A stretch of 8,167 nucleotides of DNA from Candidatus Bathyarchaeota archaeon (GTDB lineage Archaea > Thermoproteota > Bathyarchaeia > RBG-16-48-13 > GCA-020355125). The position numbers and the translations under genes were made by a program. This document shows positions 1 through 6,034 of the stretch, one piece after another (the stretch's first letter is position 1; each line of letters starts with the position of its first letter). Under the pieces are notes generated by a model. That model searched no databases. It saw only the letters and a list, made by a program, of their open reading frames with translations, and was not told the DNA's origin. The stretch covers positions 1 to 8,167 of the forward strand of contig JAOZHK010000224.1 in NCBI GenBank assembly GCA_026014905.1, written 5' to 3'.

Positions 1-277
1 AAAAGGCCATCACTTCGAGTTCATGGAGTCCTTCAAGAGATTTATTGTAGTAATGTAACGCATCCTGGCCTTTGGGAGTAATATAATATTTTGATCGCTT
101 CGTTTTTTGTTCATGAATGAATTCGCTTGTTTTTAAGGTTGATAAAACTTCAGTTAACGCTGCATATGATAAATTGGAAGCATACATGATTCGTGTTGGT
201 TTACAGACTCCTTGGTTAATTACATCGAGAACTTCAAAGCATATCTCAAGTTTCGAGCGTCGATGACTAGTTTCCAT
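1..277 (-). CDS. Archaeal winged-helix DNA-binding protein, N-terminal 92 aa (3' end outside window)
   Basis: Translating the minus strand from the ATG at 277 gives 92 codons open to the left edge, beginning METSHRRSKLEICFEV. The pattern RSKLEI (residues 7-12), then KPTRIMYASNLSY (26-38), a hydrophobic recognition-helix region, and YYITPKG (64-70) forming the wing is typical of the small archaeal winged-helix family (HTH_45 type). Most members are single-domain proteins of about 90-110 residues, so little is probably missing. An in-frame TAA lies four codons upstream of the ATG, which fixes this as the first available start; an AGGA sequence sits a rather long distance before it. The role is inferred to be local transcription regulation; the target is unknown. 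A 20-bp palindrome 44 bp upstream of the start suggests autoregulation. The gene follows the 409-1089 gene on the same strand after 131 bp. Confidence 0.88.
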   Translation of the reverse strand, partial: METSHRRSKLEICFEVLDVINQGVCKPTRIMYASNLSYAALTEVLSTLKTSEFIHEQKTKRSKYYITPKGQDALHYYNKSLEGLHELEVMAF

Positions 278-320
278 GATAGTCCATTATTTCCTTTATT
301 CTGTTATGACGTTTATGAAT

Positions 321-340
321 ATTTGAACTGGAGTTCAAAT
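321..340. repeat. 20-bp palindrome upstream of the winged-helix gene (candidate operator)
   Basis: ATTTGAACTGGAGTTCAAAT has perfect 9-bp arms around a central GG. It lies 44 bp upstream of the winged-helix start codon, in the 131-bp gap after the 409-1089 gene. Two-fold symmetry of this size suits a dimeric regulator; the obvious candidate is the adjacent winged-helix protein. There is no T-run beside it, so it does not look like a terminator. Binding is inference. Confidence 0.55.
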
Positions 341-396
341 CTAAGTAAAACATCCACATAATAACTCCGTACTGTTACTCTCGACTAGTTTTGCAC

Positions 397-403
397 ATAT
401 AAA
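397..403 (-). promoter_or_regulatory. Possible TATA element for the winged-helix gene
   Basis: Reading the minus strand, TTTATAT lies just beyond the stop codon of the upstream gene (409-411). It would place transcription start near 374, giving a leader of about 97 nt that includes the 321-340 palindrome. A weaker TTCATAAA closer to the gene (about 311-318) would instead put the palindrome at the upstream promoter edge. The sequence does not decide between them. Confidence 0.3.
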
Positions 404-408
404 CGAAG

Positions 409-1089
409 TTAGGCGTATTTCTTTTTGAAGAAAGAAAGCAATGCCTGATATTTATGGTCAAGATAATTCGTAACTTCAGCTTCCTCAACAATAGAGATTA
501 CTTTTAATTTATTAACAAGCAGTAATCCAATTTCGTTTTTAAAATCATTCACTCGTCCAAGCAATGCTTCAGAAAACTTAAGAAATACGTAAGGAGAAAC
601 AGCGACATAGGCCCAATCAGAACAGTCCAGATAATCTTTAGCATGATAGAACGCAGCGTTTATTGCTGATATTTTCGGTTCTGTGGCGATCTCAATAGCT
701 ATGATCGCATTTTCACCAACTAAACCTAAATATTTTTTGTATTTGCACCCAACGACATCAATGCGTTGTCGTGACTTTGGTATCCGAACATTATTTTCAT
801 ATAAAAATTCGCTTCGCTTCAACCAATCGGCGACGGGTTGACGTAAAATAGTTGCACTTTTAGGTTCATTTAAAATATGAAACAGGAGCTGTTTATCCTT
901 CTTTTCAAGAAAATCGATGATATCAAGTAATGTGAAATATGAGTTATCACTAATTAATTTCACCAGAGTTTCTTTATCCTTGCTTTTGACTAAGCCCGTT
1001 ATGAGATTGTCAAGACGACGTTTATTAAACTGAAAAAAACTTTGACTCATCTCACTATCTAACGTTTGAAGAGTCAATTCTAAACTCAT
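409..1089 (-). CDS. Uncharacterised protein, PD-(D/E)XK nuclease-like fold lacking the usual lysine
   Basis: The 226-residue protein has no family I can name with certainty. Residues 1-100 are charged and mostly helical. From about 105 it resembles a restriction-endonuclease-like core: RIDVVG with Asp111, then a strand AIIAIEIAT with Glu133, then a helix (140-155) and a strand WAYVAVSP (159-166). A further strand GLLLVNKLKVISIVEEAE (188-205) is common in such archaeal proteins. The expected ExK reads Glu133-Ile-Ala135, so the catalytic lysine is replaced by alanine; nearby Glu126, His149 and Lys151 could substitute, or the fold may have lost catalysis. The start is well supported: GGAGGAGA ends 4 nt before the ATG. 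It is alone in its unit, between the NAD kinase and the winged-helix gene on the same strand, with its own AT-rich promoter. The fold call is inference. Confidence 0.7.
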   Translation of the reverse strand: MSLELTLQTLDSEMSQSFFQFNKRRLDNLITGLVKSKDKETLVKLISDNSYFTLLDIIDFLEKKDKQLLFHILNEPKSATILRQPVADWLKRSEFLYENNVRIPKSRQRIDVVGCKYKKYLGLVGENAIIAIEIATEPKISAINAAFYHAKDYLDCSDWAYVAVSPYVFLKFSEALLGRVNDFKNEIGLLLVNKLKVISIVEEAEVTNYLDHKYQALLSFFKKKYA

Positions 1090-1093
1090 AGAT

Positions 1094-1101
1094 TCTCCTC
1101 C
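1094..1101 (-). promoter_or_regulatory. Strong Shine-Dalgarno of the nuclease-like gene
   Basis: On the minus strand GGAGGAGA stands 4 nt before the ATG at 1089. It is the best ribosome-binding site in the window and fixes this start over any internal methionine. Confidence 0.8.
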
Positions 1102-1132
1102 AAAGAAAGTGAATATAAAATGTCTATCTGAG

Positions 1133-1150
1133 AATATTATAATTATTAAT
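1133..1150 (-). promoter_or_regulatory. Candidate TATA region for the nuclease-like gene
   Basis: The minus strand reads ATTAATAATTATAATATT, the most AT-rich block in the 189-bp gap 1090-1278. It lies about 45-60 nt upstream of the start codon, leaving room for a leader of about 20-30 nt carrying the Shine-Dalgarno. The inverted repeat at 1159-1173 lies directly on its upstream side. Confidence 0.45.
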
Positions 1151-1158
1151 TCGTTCTA

Positions 1159-1173
1159 TTGATTCTAAATCAA
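1159..1173. repeat. Inverted repeat upstream of the nuclease-like gene promoter
   Basis: TTGATT-CTA-AATCAA has perfect 6-bp arms and a 3-nt centre. It lies immediately upstream of the AT-rich promoter block of the 409-1089 gene, a normal place for an archaeal operator or activator site. A short AT-rich repeat like this can also arise by chance. Confidence 0.35.
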
Positions 1174-1214
1174 GAGTTTGAATAAGCTCTCACTCACCTT
1201 TACTATATGATACA

Positions 1215-1229
1215 TCTTGGTAGCCAAGA
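1215..1229. repeat. Inverted repeat in the nadK/nuclease-like gap
   Basis: TCTTGG-TAG-CCAAGA has perfect 6-bp arms and a 3-nt centre. It lies 50-64 nt beyond the NAD kinase stop codon. It could be part of transcript termination or processing after nadK, or a protein site. No T-run follows on the minus strand, so a classical intrinsic terminator is not supported. Confidence 0.35.
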
Positions 1230-1257
1230 ACAATCGCACTCGTACGTCTCGGATTGC

Positions 1258-1276
1258 ATGATATTGAAGATATCAT
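1258..1276 (-). repeat. Stem-loop just 3' of the NAD kinase gene
   Basis: ATGATAT-TGAAG-ATATCAT gives a 7-bp perfect stem with a 5-nt loop, starting 2 nt beyond the NAD kinase stop codon. This position suits a 3'-end hairpin that protects or ends the aglB-nadK transcript. It is AT-rich and not followed by a T tract, so calling it a terminator would be speculative. Confidence 0.35.
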
Positions 1277-1278
1277 TG

Positions 1279-2040
1279 TCATCGTGATGACGTAAATCTG
1301 ACAAATTTTGTGTGAGATTGAGCTTTTCGAAAAATCAAATGGTCGCCTTGCTGAAGAGAAATATATTTCTTAATGTTATCTAAACCATCAGTAGCAACCT
1401 TGTTCCGTCCACCCCGTAGAATTTCAATCATCACGTTCATTTGATCTGCAACTCGAATCTGCTCCGCAATTCGCGCGACTGGCCGATTGTTTTTGTTCAT
1501 CATCTGATTCATTAATCCACATGAGAGCGGGGTGAAAACAAACGAGTGTTCCTTTGGAGACAATACGATTTTACGTCCAGCAGTCCAACTATATGCTGTA
1601 CTCCCTCGGGGCGTTGCAGCTAAGCAGCCATCACCAAAAAGGTCACTCCCATACACTTCTTGGTCATCAAGAAAAACTTTCATCCGTGTAGCATGCTCGT
1701 ATTCACGGAAAAAATAGACTTCATTCACCCCCGAGACTTGAAACTCGGATCCTACAAGTTCGATATGGGGGGCTTCTTCGATGATATATTCCTGCCGTTG
1801 CAATTTGTCAATAGCATATTTCCACTGCTCTCCGTTGACTTCCGCAAGGTGCCCCACACTGTCGACACGTAATCCCACTAACGGCGTATTTGGATAATGA
1901 CGTGCAGTCCATAAAATACTGCCGTCACCACCCCAAACTAAGACAAAATCTGGGTTCCTTGCATCGAGATCAAATCCCTCTAACACTAGTGTTTGACTTA
2001 ACGTATCGGCACCCGGTTTACCGGTAACCCACAGTTTCAT
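1279..2040 (-). CDS. nadK: NAD(+) kinase
   Basis: This soluble enzyme phosphorylates NAD to NADP using ATP or polyphosphate. The 253 residues carry the family signatures in order: GGDGS (37-41) for phosphate binding, Asn106-Glu107 of the NE motif, Gly-Asp-Gly (136-138) leading into TPRGSTAYSWTAG (143-155), and ATDG (216-219) near the C-terminal beta-rich domain. The third position of TPRGSTAY is Arg where many kinases have Thr. The N-terminal lobe is short: GGDGS comes at residue 37, whereas many family members have it around 60-75, so part of the first nucleotide-fold lobe is trimmed. The ATG at 2040 follows GATGAGGC, a close Shine-Dalgarno. It lies 27 bp after the aglB stop on the same strand with no promoter visible between them, so co-transcription is likely, although the functions are not obviously linked. 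Confidence 0.93.
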   Translation of the reverse strand: MKLWVTGKPGADTLSQTLVLEGFDLDARNPDFVLVWGGDGSILWTARHYPNTPLVGLRVDSVGHLAEVNGEQWKYAIDKLQRQEYIIEEAPHIELVGSEFQVSGVNEVYFFREYEHATRMKVFLDDQEVYGSDLFGDGCLAATPRGSTAYSWTAGRKIVLSPKEHSFVFTPLSCGLMNQMMNKNNRPVARIAEQIRVADQMNVMIEILRGGRNKVATDGLDNIKKYISLQQGDHLIFRKAQSHTKFVRFTSSR

Positions 2041-2067
2041 GCCTCATCACAAATGTACTTGAACATG

Positions 2068-4176
2068 CTAGGGATAAAGCACTCGATATACAAACACCAT
2101 TTTATTACTGGAAGTGAAGCTGAGTTCAAACTGTTCGGGTTCCAGTATGCTAAAAGCTCCAAAGATCATGAATTTTGTCAATATGCGATCACTATGAGGA
2201 ATTGCAATAGTTGCAAAGGTTTCGTACCACTGTAGAAGAGCTGCGTCTTGCGTACTCTGTGACCATTGATTTGCGAGTAAACTTGTAATACTTGTATCTT
2301 CAAGGGCTGTGTCATCGAGTCCAGCGATTTGAGCCATCCACCGCCATTTAACTTCATCACCATAGAGAAACTGGCCATTGGGTGCCTGACTAATCGTTGA
2401 AAAGACGACGATATATGAGATGGGATAGTTTACACCATATCGCGAGGAATAAGCATTGAACTCGTTAATCATCGCGAGTGCATCTTCTTCTGTTGACATG
2501 AACATCTGACCAATCCATGCGATTTGCGTGCTGTTCGTTGTTCCGTTATCCGCTAAGGTGATCTTTTCACCCATAACTGTAATCCAATAACCGTAATCCC
2601 ACCAAGAAACCACAACGGTATGCGGAGGTAAATTAGTTTTCATCCAGGTTAAAGCTTCACTCCAATCAGTTATTTCGGCACGAACGGGAAGAGAAGAAGC
2701 AGAGACGGTAGTAGGAACATACCCGGCGTCTAATCCACGAAGAAGGGGTTGAAGAATTAGAACAAAGGAAATGAGGATTAGCAATATACTAAAGGATCGA
2801 CCTACTCGAAGATTGAAACGGTATTGACGACGCGAAACCTGTCGAAATATGATGTTGACGAAGGGTTGTAGTAGAACCGATATAGCGAATGCACCAAGGA
2901 TGCAGAGAGCAGGTGCTGCCAAGATTGTTAAGCGAATTAAAGAAGCGGCCGAATATAATCCCGAAACAACATAGACTACGGCGTACAATTTAATGTGATT
3001 CAAGTCTCTCAAGGCAAAGATGATGCCCAATGGAGCCAGAAACACTAACATCCCAAACTGATAATAAAATGACGCCCACGTTGCTGGTCTATGCTCCTGA
3101 ACTGATTGAACAAGAGGAATATCAAATCGTGTGAATGGATTTAAAACGGACATAAAACGTTGTGCGGGAAATGAAATGATGCCTAAATACCCTAACACTA
3201 CTGCCAGAACTCCTATTCCAACAATAGAAAGGATTCCAACGCTGAGTCTATGCTCAGAAGGGACACGTTGAGAAAAGTCTTGAATCACCAGTATGAGGAA
3301 AACACCTATAGCAATGAGTACTTCGAATTCTTGAATATATCTCACACCTAACTTTGGTATCAGAGCTGCAATTGAAAGACCAACGAATAGAAACGTACCA
3401 TACGAAACTAACAAGCGACGATTGGATCGCTTTAATACCAAAAAAAGAAATGCAGAAAGAGCAATTAAAGAAATGAGATATCGAGAAGCCCCCCAAGAAG
3501 CCGCCACATAGCCAAATCCAAGACCCGCTGCTACTGCATAACCAAGATGTTCCCGTTGAGAAGCGTTTGATTTTAACGATCGAATGAAAAATAATGAAGT
3601 GATAATAACACCAAAAATGCCAATAGTTTCATCGTCATAGAAACCAAGACTTGTTCTACCAATATAGGCCGGACTCAACGTTAGAAAAAGCGATGACATT
3701 AAACCCACTCCAAGCCCTCCCAGCTCCTTTCCTAAATAAAAGATAGATACTACGGATAAACAAGCAAAAATCACAGGAAAGATAATACAAACATCTAAAA
3801 CGGACACATAGAACCCAAGAGATGTAGCTATGTGGTAAAAGATTGCTCCACTCATAGGTAATCCGGGAAATGAAGCGGGTCCTACATCTCGACCAATTGG
3901 AAACCAGATGTCATCAATATGAAGGTCCTTCCACGACAGCAATCCATTTTCGGCAATATGGCGGGTGATATCATATTGATAATACGGATCAAATTCTGAA
4001 AGCGTAAACCCCCATTGAGCGGGTAAAACGCGGATAGCAATTGTTAAAATTATTATGAAAATGAGACTACCAAAAAAAAATATTGCTGTTCTTTCTAAGG
4101 GAGGAAATAATCCTTTAATGCGAGGAAATTTCAGCCGATTCCGCAAAGTTCTCAGAGACATGTTCAGTGCCCTCAT
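2068..4176 (-). CDS. aglB: AglB/STT3-type dolichyl-phosphooligosaccharide-protein glycotransferase
   Basis: This membrane enzyme transfers a lipid-linked glycan to Asn of N-X-S/T sequons on the outer face of the membrane. The 702 residues contain a first transmembrane segment (about 31-50), the first metal-binding acid in EFDPYYQYD (Asp63), GFYDDE (Asp181/Glu183) as the second acidic motif, about a dozen further hydrophobic spans to about 480, and SVQE (358-361) equivalent to the external-loop TIXE/SVSE motif. The soluble C-terminal domain (about 490-702) carries the catalytic signature WWDYGYW (525-531) and Asp607-x2-Lys610-x3-Met614, which fits the archaeal/eukaryotic DK motif. The C-terminal domain is only about 210 residues, so it is a compact AglB. 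The ATG at 4176 is taken as start; an ATG five codons inside (4161) has GAGG 8-9 nt ahead and is a real alternative. It leads the probable aglB-nadK unit. Confidence 0.96.
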   Translation of the reverse strand: MRALNMSLRTLRNRLKFPRIKGLFPPLERTAIFFFGSLIFIIILTIAIRVLPAQWGFTLSEFDPYYQYDITRHIAENGLLSWKDLHIDDIWFPIGRDVGPASFPGLPMSGAIFYHIATSLGFYVSVLDVCIIFPVIFACLSVVSIFYLGKELGGLGVGLMSSLFLTLSPAYIGRTSLGFYDDETIGIFGVIITSLFFIRSLKSNASQREHLGYAVAAGLGFGYVAASWGASRYLISLIALSAFLFLVLKRSNRRLLVSYGTFLFVGLSIAALIPKLGVRYIQEFEVLIAIGVFLILVIQDFSQRVPSEHRLSVGILSIVGIGVLAVVLGYLGIISFPAQRFMSVLNPFTRFDIPLVQSVQEHRPATWASFYYQFGMLVFLAPLGIIFALRDLNHIKLYAVVYVVSGLYSAASLIRLTILAAPALCILGAFAISVLLQPFVNIIFRQVSRRQYRFNLRVGRSFSILLILISFVLILQPLLRGLDAGYVPTTVSASSLPVRAEITDWSEALTWMKTNLPPHTVVVSWWDYGYWITVMGEKITLADNGTTNSTQIAWIGQMFMSTEEDALAMINEFNAYSSRYGVNYPISYIVVFSTISQAPNGQFLYGDEVKWRWMAQIAGLDDTALEDTSITSLLANQWSQSTQDAALLQWYETFATIAIPHSDRILTKFMIFGAFSILEPEQFELSFTSSNKMVFVYRVLYP

Positions 4177-4237
4177 TGATAAGTGAAAAGAAGATTACAC
4201 GCGTACACTGCTTTTTTTGAATTTTCCAGCTTTTGGA

Positions 4238-4247
4238 TTTATATAAA
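4238..4247 (-). promoter_or_regulatory. TATA box of the aglB-nadK unit
   Basis: TTTATATAAA is a near-ideal archaeal TATA element. It predicts transcription start near 4215, leaving a leader of about 40 nt before the ATG at 4176. An inverted repeat at 4243-4261 overlaps it. Confidence 0.7.
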
Positions 4248-4261
4248 CATGTAATGTTTAT
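4243..4261. repeat. Inverted repeat overlapping the aglB TATA/BRE region
   Basis: ATAAACAT-GTA-ATGTTTAT has perfect 8-bp arms with a 3-nt centre. Half of it lies in the TATA box and the rest covers where the TFB recognition element should be. A dimeric regulator bound here would block TBP/TFB. This is inference; AT-rich DNA gives such repeats more often by chance. Confidence 0.45.
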
Positions 4262-4318
4262 TCATTAGCTACATAAATTTGTTGCATAAAAATGTTTAGG
4301 GGTTAATAATCATACTTA

Positions 4319-4336
4319 TTTACGCGCGCGCGTAAA
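4319..4336. repeat. 18-bp perfect palindrome with a (CG)5 core
   Basis: TTTACGCGCGCGCGTAAA is a perfect palindrome whose centre is ten bases of alternating CG. It lies between the zinc-ribbon stop codon and the aglB promoter, in otherwise AT-rich DNA. Alternating CG of this kind can adopt Z-form or extrude as a cruciform. It could be a protein site, or a 3' hairpin of the zinc-ribbon transcript (minus strand), though the nearest T-run there is about 30 nt further on. Confidence 0.5.
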
Positions 4337-4373
4337 GGAAATAACAAGTAATGTATGCAATGATTGATCTTGG

Positions 4374-4538
4374 TTATTCAATAATGTTAATTTCAACCTT
4401 ATCAGGATTAAAGGATAAGGCTTTACCACAATATGGACACTTGTTCTCTAATTCTTTGATGATTTCTTCAGGTGGTCGTAGTTTTAGTCCATTAAAAAGG
4501 ATTTCACCACAGCCTTCACATATGATTTTTTGTGGCAA
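4374..4538 (-). CDS. Small archaeal two-CxxC zinc-ribbon protein (54 aa, TTG start)
   Basis: The minus strand encodes a 54-residue protein beginning (L/M)PQKIICEGCG and ending ADNP-like with LSFNPDKVEINIIE before TAA at 4374-4376. It has two zinc knuckles, CEGC (7-10) and CPYC (34-37), joined by a spacer with RPPEEIIKELENK. This layout (MP-x-IIxCxxCG, PPEEII, KCPxCGxxLSFxPxKVEI) matches a small conserved archaeal zinc-ribbon family of unknown function that I recognise from other archaea. No ATG is in frame: an in-frame TAG lies upstream and the only plausible start is TTG at 4536-4538, which follows GGGAG with a 6-nt space and gives the usual family N-terminus. A TATA box at 4571-4580 suits a short leader. 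It lies upstream of aglB on the same strand, with a separate promoter between them. Structural or nucleic-acid/protein-binding roles are possible; the function is unknown. Confidence 0.85.
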   Translation of the reverse strand: MPQKIICEGCGEILFNGLKLRPPEEIIKELENKCPYCGKALSFNPDKVEINIIE

Positions 4539-4570
4539 TTCTCGCTCCCGAACCCATAAAACATCAATAT

Positions 4571-4580
4571 CCTATAAAAA
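4571..4580 (-). promoter_or_regulatory. TATA box of the zinc-ribbon gene
   Basis: On the minus strand TTTTTATAGG is centred about 37 nt upstream of the TTG start. It predicts transcription start near 4549 and a leader of about ten nucleotides including the GGGAG ribosome-binding site. Confidence 0.5.
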
Positions 4581-4655
4581 CCATTCTTCCAGGAAAGCTT
4601 CATGCTATGCAGTTACTTTAACTCCCGGCGGATGCGTACAACACTTTTCTAAACA

Positions 4656-4696
4656 TCATGAACCTTTAAGCAAATCACTGAACCTGAAGTTCATGA
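4656..4696. repeat. Nested TGAAC/GTTCA inverted repeats around the ATP-grasp promoter
   Basis: TCATGAAC (4656-4663) and GTTCATGA (4689-4696) form perfect 8-bp arms 25 nt apart. A third half-site makes the inner repeat TGAAC-CTGAA-GTTCA (4679-4693). A TATA-like CTTTAAG (4664-4670) lies between the outer arms, so transcription start would fall near 4692, inside the repeat. This is a plausible operator for the ATP-grasp gene. The inner repeat shares half-sites with the palindrome at 321-340. Confidence 0.45.
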
Positions 4697-4718
4697 CCCT
4701 GTGAGGCATTTTCAAAAG

Positions 4719-5969
4719 ATGAATTCGCTGTTAATAATTGGTAATGATATAGTTCCAATCACTGCATCAGCATATCGAGCGGGATATCAAGTTTATTCAA
4801 TCGACTTCTTTGGTGACAGCGATCTTCGACACTACTGCGCACAATCTAGATCAATTATTCATCAACGTCCCGGACAATCCTGCGGGAAGTTCACACAAGA
4901 TTATGATGTCAATATACTCCTTTCGTATTTTAAAGAATTAATAACTACAAATCTAGTTGATGGTGTAATTCTCGGCTCAGGCTTAGAAGACCATCCTGAG
5001 ATCTTAGAAGAAATAGCAGCACGCAGTCATCTCATCGGGAATACTCCAAAAAACATCTCTCAAGTACGACATACCACGGAATTGTTTGAAACTTTGGAAA
5101 AACTTCACATTCCATTTCCGGTAACACATACAGCACATCATTATGAAGAGGCCAAAAAGATTGGAAAGGACATAGGGTACCCTCTAATCCTTAAACCAAC
5201 GAGCCACTTTGGAGGGATGGGAATTCAATATATACAAGATCAAGAAAGCCTTCAGACATTTTATTTCAGCCGTAACACTAAAAATGAAGTACTCATTCAA
5301 GAAGTCATTCAAGGCATTCCTGCAAGCGTTTCAACATTGTCAACTACTTCACGGGTTGTAGCAATTTCAGTAAATGAGCAGCTTAGTGGGCTTCATCAAC
5401 TCGGAATCACCGAACCCTATGGATACTGTGGTAACATTGTACCCCTTGATGCGTCCCTTAAAGTGACTGAAACAGCAAAAAACTATGCTGAAACAATAGC
5501 CTCACATTTTCGTTTAATTGGTTCAAATGGTATGGATTTTATTGTTACAGAATCCGGTGAATGTGTAGTTATCGAAGTTAATCCACGCATTCAAGGAACA
5601 ATAGAATGTCTTGAACAGGTGTATGACATCAATATTGTCACAGCTCACATTCAAGCATGTACTCAAAATAAACTGGCTCGTACAGCTTGGATACCACATC
5701 GCTATTGTACAAGACTCATATTATATGCCCGGCAGACCACCACGGTTCCATCATTGCAGCATTTTCAGGGCATTAGAGATATTCCCTTTGAAGGAACAGT
5801 CATAGAAAAGGGTGAACCGTTATGCTCTCTTCACGTAATCGGATCACATCGACACCAAGCTTTAAGTTTCGGCTTCACACGTGCCAACCAAATATTTGAA
5901 TATCTTTCTCAAATGCAGGCGGCAACAAATAGTACAATAAGAAAAACCGCAGAACAAAAGGATAGCTAG
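4719..5969 (+). CDS. ATP-grasp ligase, COG2232-like (carboxylate-amine/thiol ligase family)
   Basis: Cytosolic ATP-grasp enzymes activate a carboxylate as an acyl-phosphate and join it to an amine or other nucleophile; the substrate here is unknown. Counting from the ATG at 4719 (416 aa), residues 1-105 form a Rossmann-like pre-grasp domain (LLIIGND at 4-10, VYSIDFFGDSDLRH), as in archaeal COG2232 proteins. The ATP-grasp core has Lys159 in LILKP, the glycine loop GGMG (165-168), QE (194-195) for the adenine, Asp273, and the Mg-binding EVNPR (286-290). A C-terminal domain (about 330-405) contains RDIPFEGTVIEKGEPLCSL, typical of the same group. A GTG at 4701 is in frame, but the ATG is preferred: it begins just before the first beta strand and leaves a leader downstream of the predicted transcription start. 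Ornithine cyclodeaminase follows 65 bp later with its own TATA box, hinting at an amino-acid-related substrate. Confidence 0.85.
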   Translation: MNSLLIIGNDIVPITASAYRAGYQVYSIDFFGDSDLRHYCAQSRSIIHQRPGQSCGKFTQDYDVNILLSYFKELITTNLVDGVILGSGLEDHPEILEEIAARSHLIGNTPKNISQVRHTTELFETLEKLHIPFPVTHTAHHYEEAKKIGKDIGYPLILKPTSHFGGMGIQYIQDQESLQTFYFSRNTKNEVLIQEVIQGIPASVSTLSTTSRVVAISVNEQLSGLHQLGITEPYGYCGNIVPLDASLKVTETAKNYAETIASHFRLIGSNGMDFIVTESGECVVIEVNPRIQGTIECLEQVYDINIVTAHIQACTQNKLARTAWIPHRYCTRLILYARQTTTVPSLQHFQGIRDIPFEGTVIEKGEPLCSLHVIGSHRHQALSFGFTRANQIFEYLSQMQAATNSTIRKTAEQKDS

Positions 5970-5976
5970 CTAGCTA
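5963..5976. repeat. 14-bp palindrome overlapping a stop codon and a TATA box
   Basis: TAGCTAGCTAGCTA is a perfect palindrome made of a repeated TAGC unit. It covers the ATP-grasp stop codon (5967-5969) and runs into the TATA box of the next gene, filling its TFB-recognition region. It may be an operator for the cyclodeaminase gene. Confidence 0.4.
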
Positions 5977-5983
5977 TATAAGG
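5974..5983 (+). promoter_or_regulatory. TATA box of the ornithine cyclodeaminase gene
   Basis: CTATATAAGG lies 5 bp after the ATP-grasp stop codon and predicts transcription start near 6004. The leader to the ATG at 6035 would be about 30 nt. It implies that the cyclodeaminase can be expressed independently of the ligase. Confidence 0.6.
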
Positions 5984-6034
5984 CAATCATTATTCTATAG
6001 CATAATCATCTCGCACGCATGGTTGAATAATCCA

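Noticed and set aside
321..340. Terminator for the 409-1089 gene
   Set aside because: The palindrome has only a 2-base centre, is AT-rich and lacks a following T tract; an operator role is more likely.
4351..4704. Plus-strand 117-codon open frame opposite the zinc-ribbon gene
   Set aside because: Its translation has no recognisable motif and it lies antisense to a clear two-CxxC protein with a family-like sequence, Shine-Dalgarno and TATA box.
4701..4718. GTG start for the ATP-grasp gene
   Set aside because: It would place the start about 9 nt from the predicted transcription start without a Shine-Dalgarno and adds MRHFQK before the usual N-terminal strand. The ATG at 4719 is preferred, but GTG is not excluded.
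6023..6034. TTG start for the cyclodeaminase
   Set aside because: An ATG lies four codons downstream in the same frame, and the extra residues add no family sequence.
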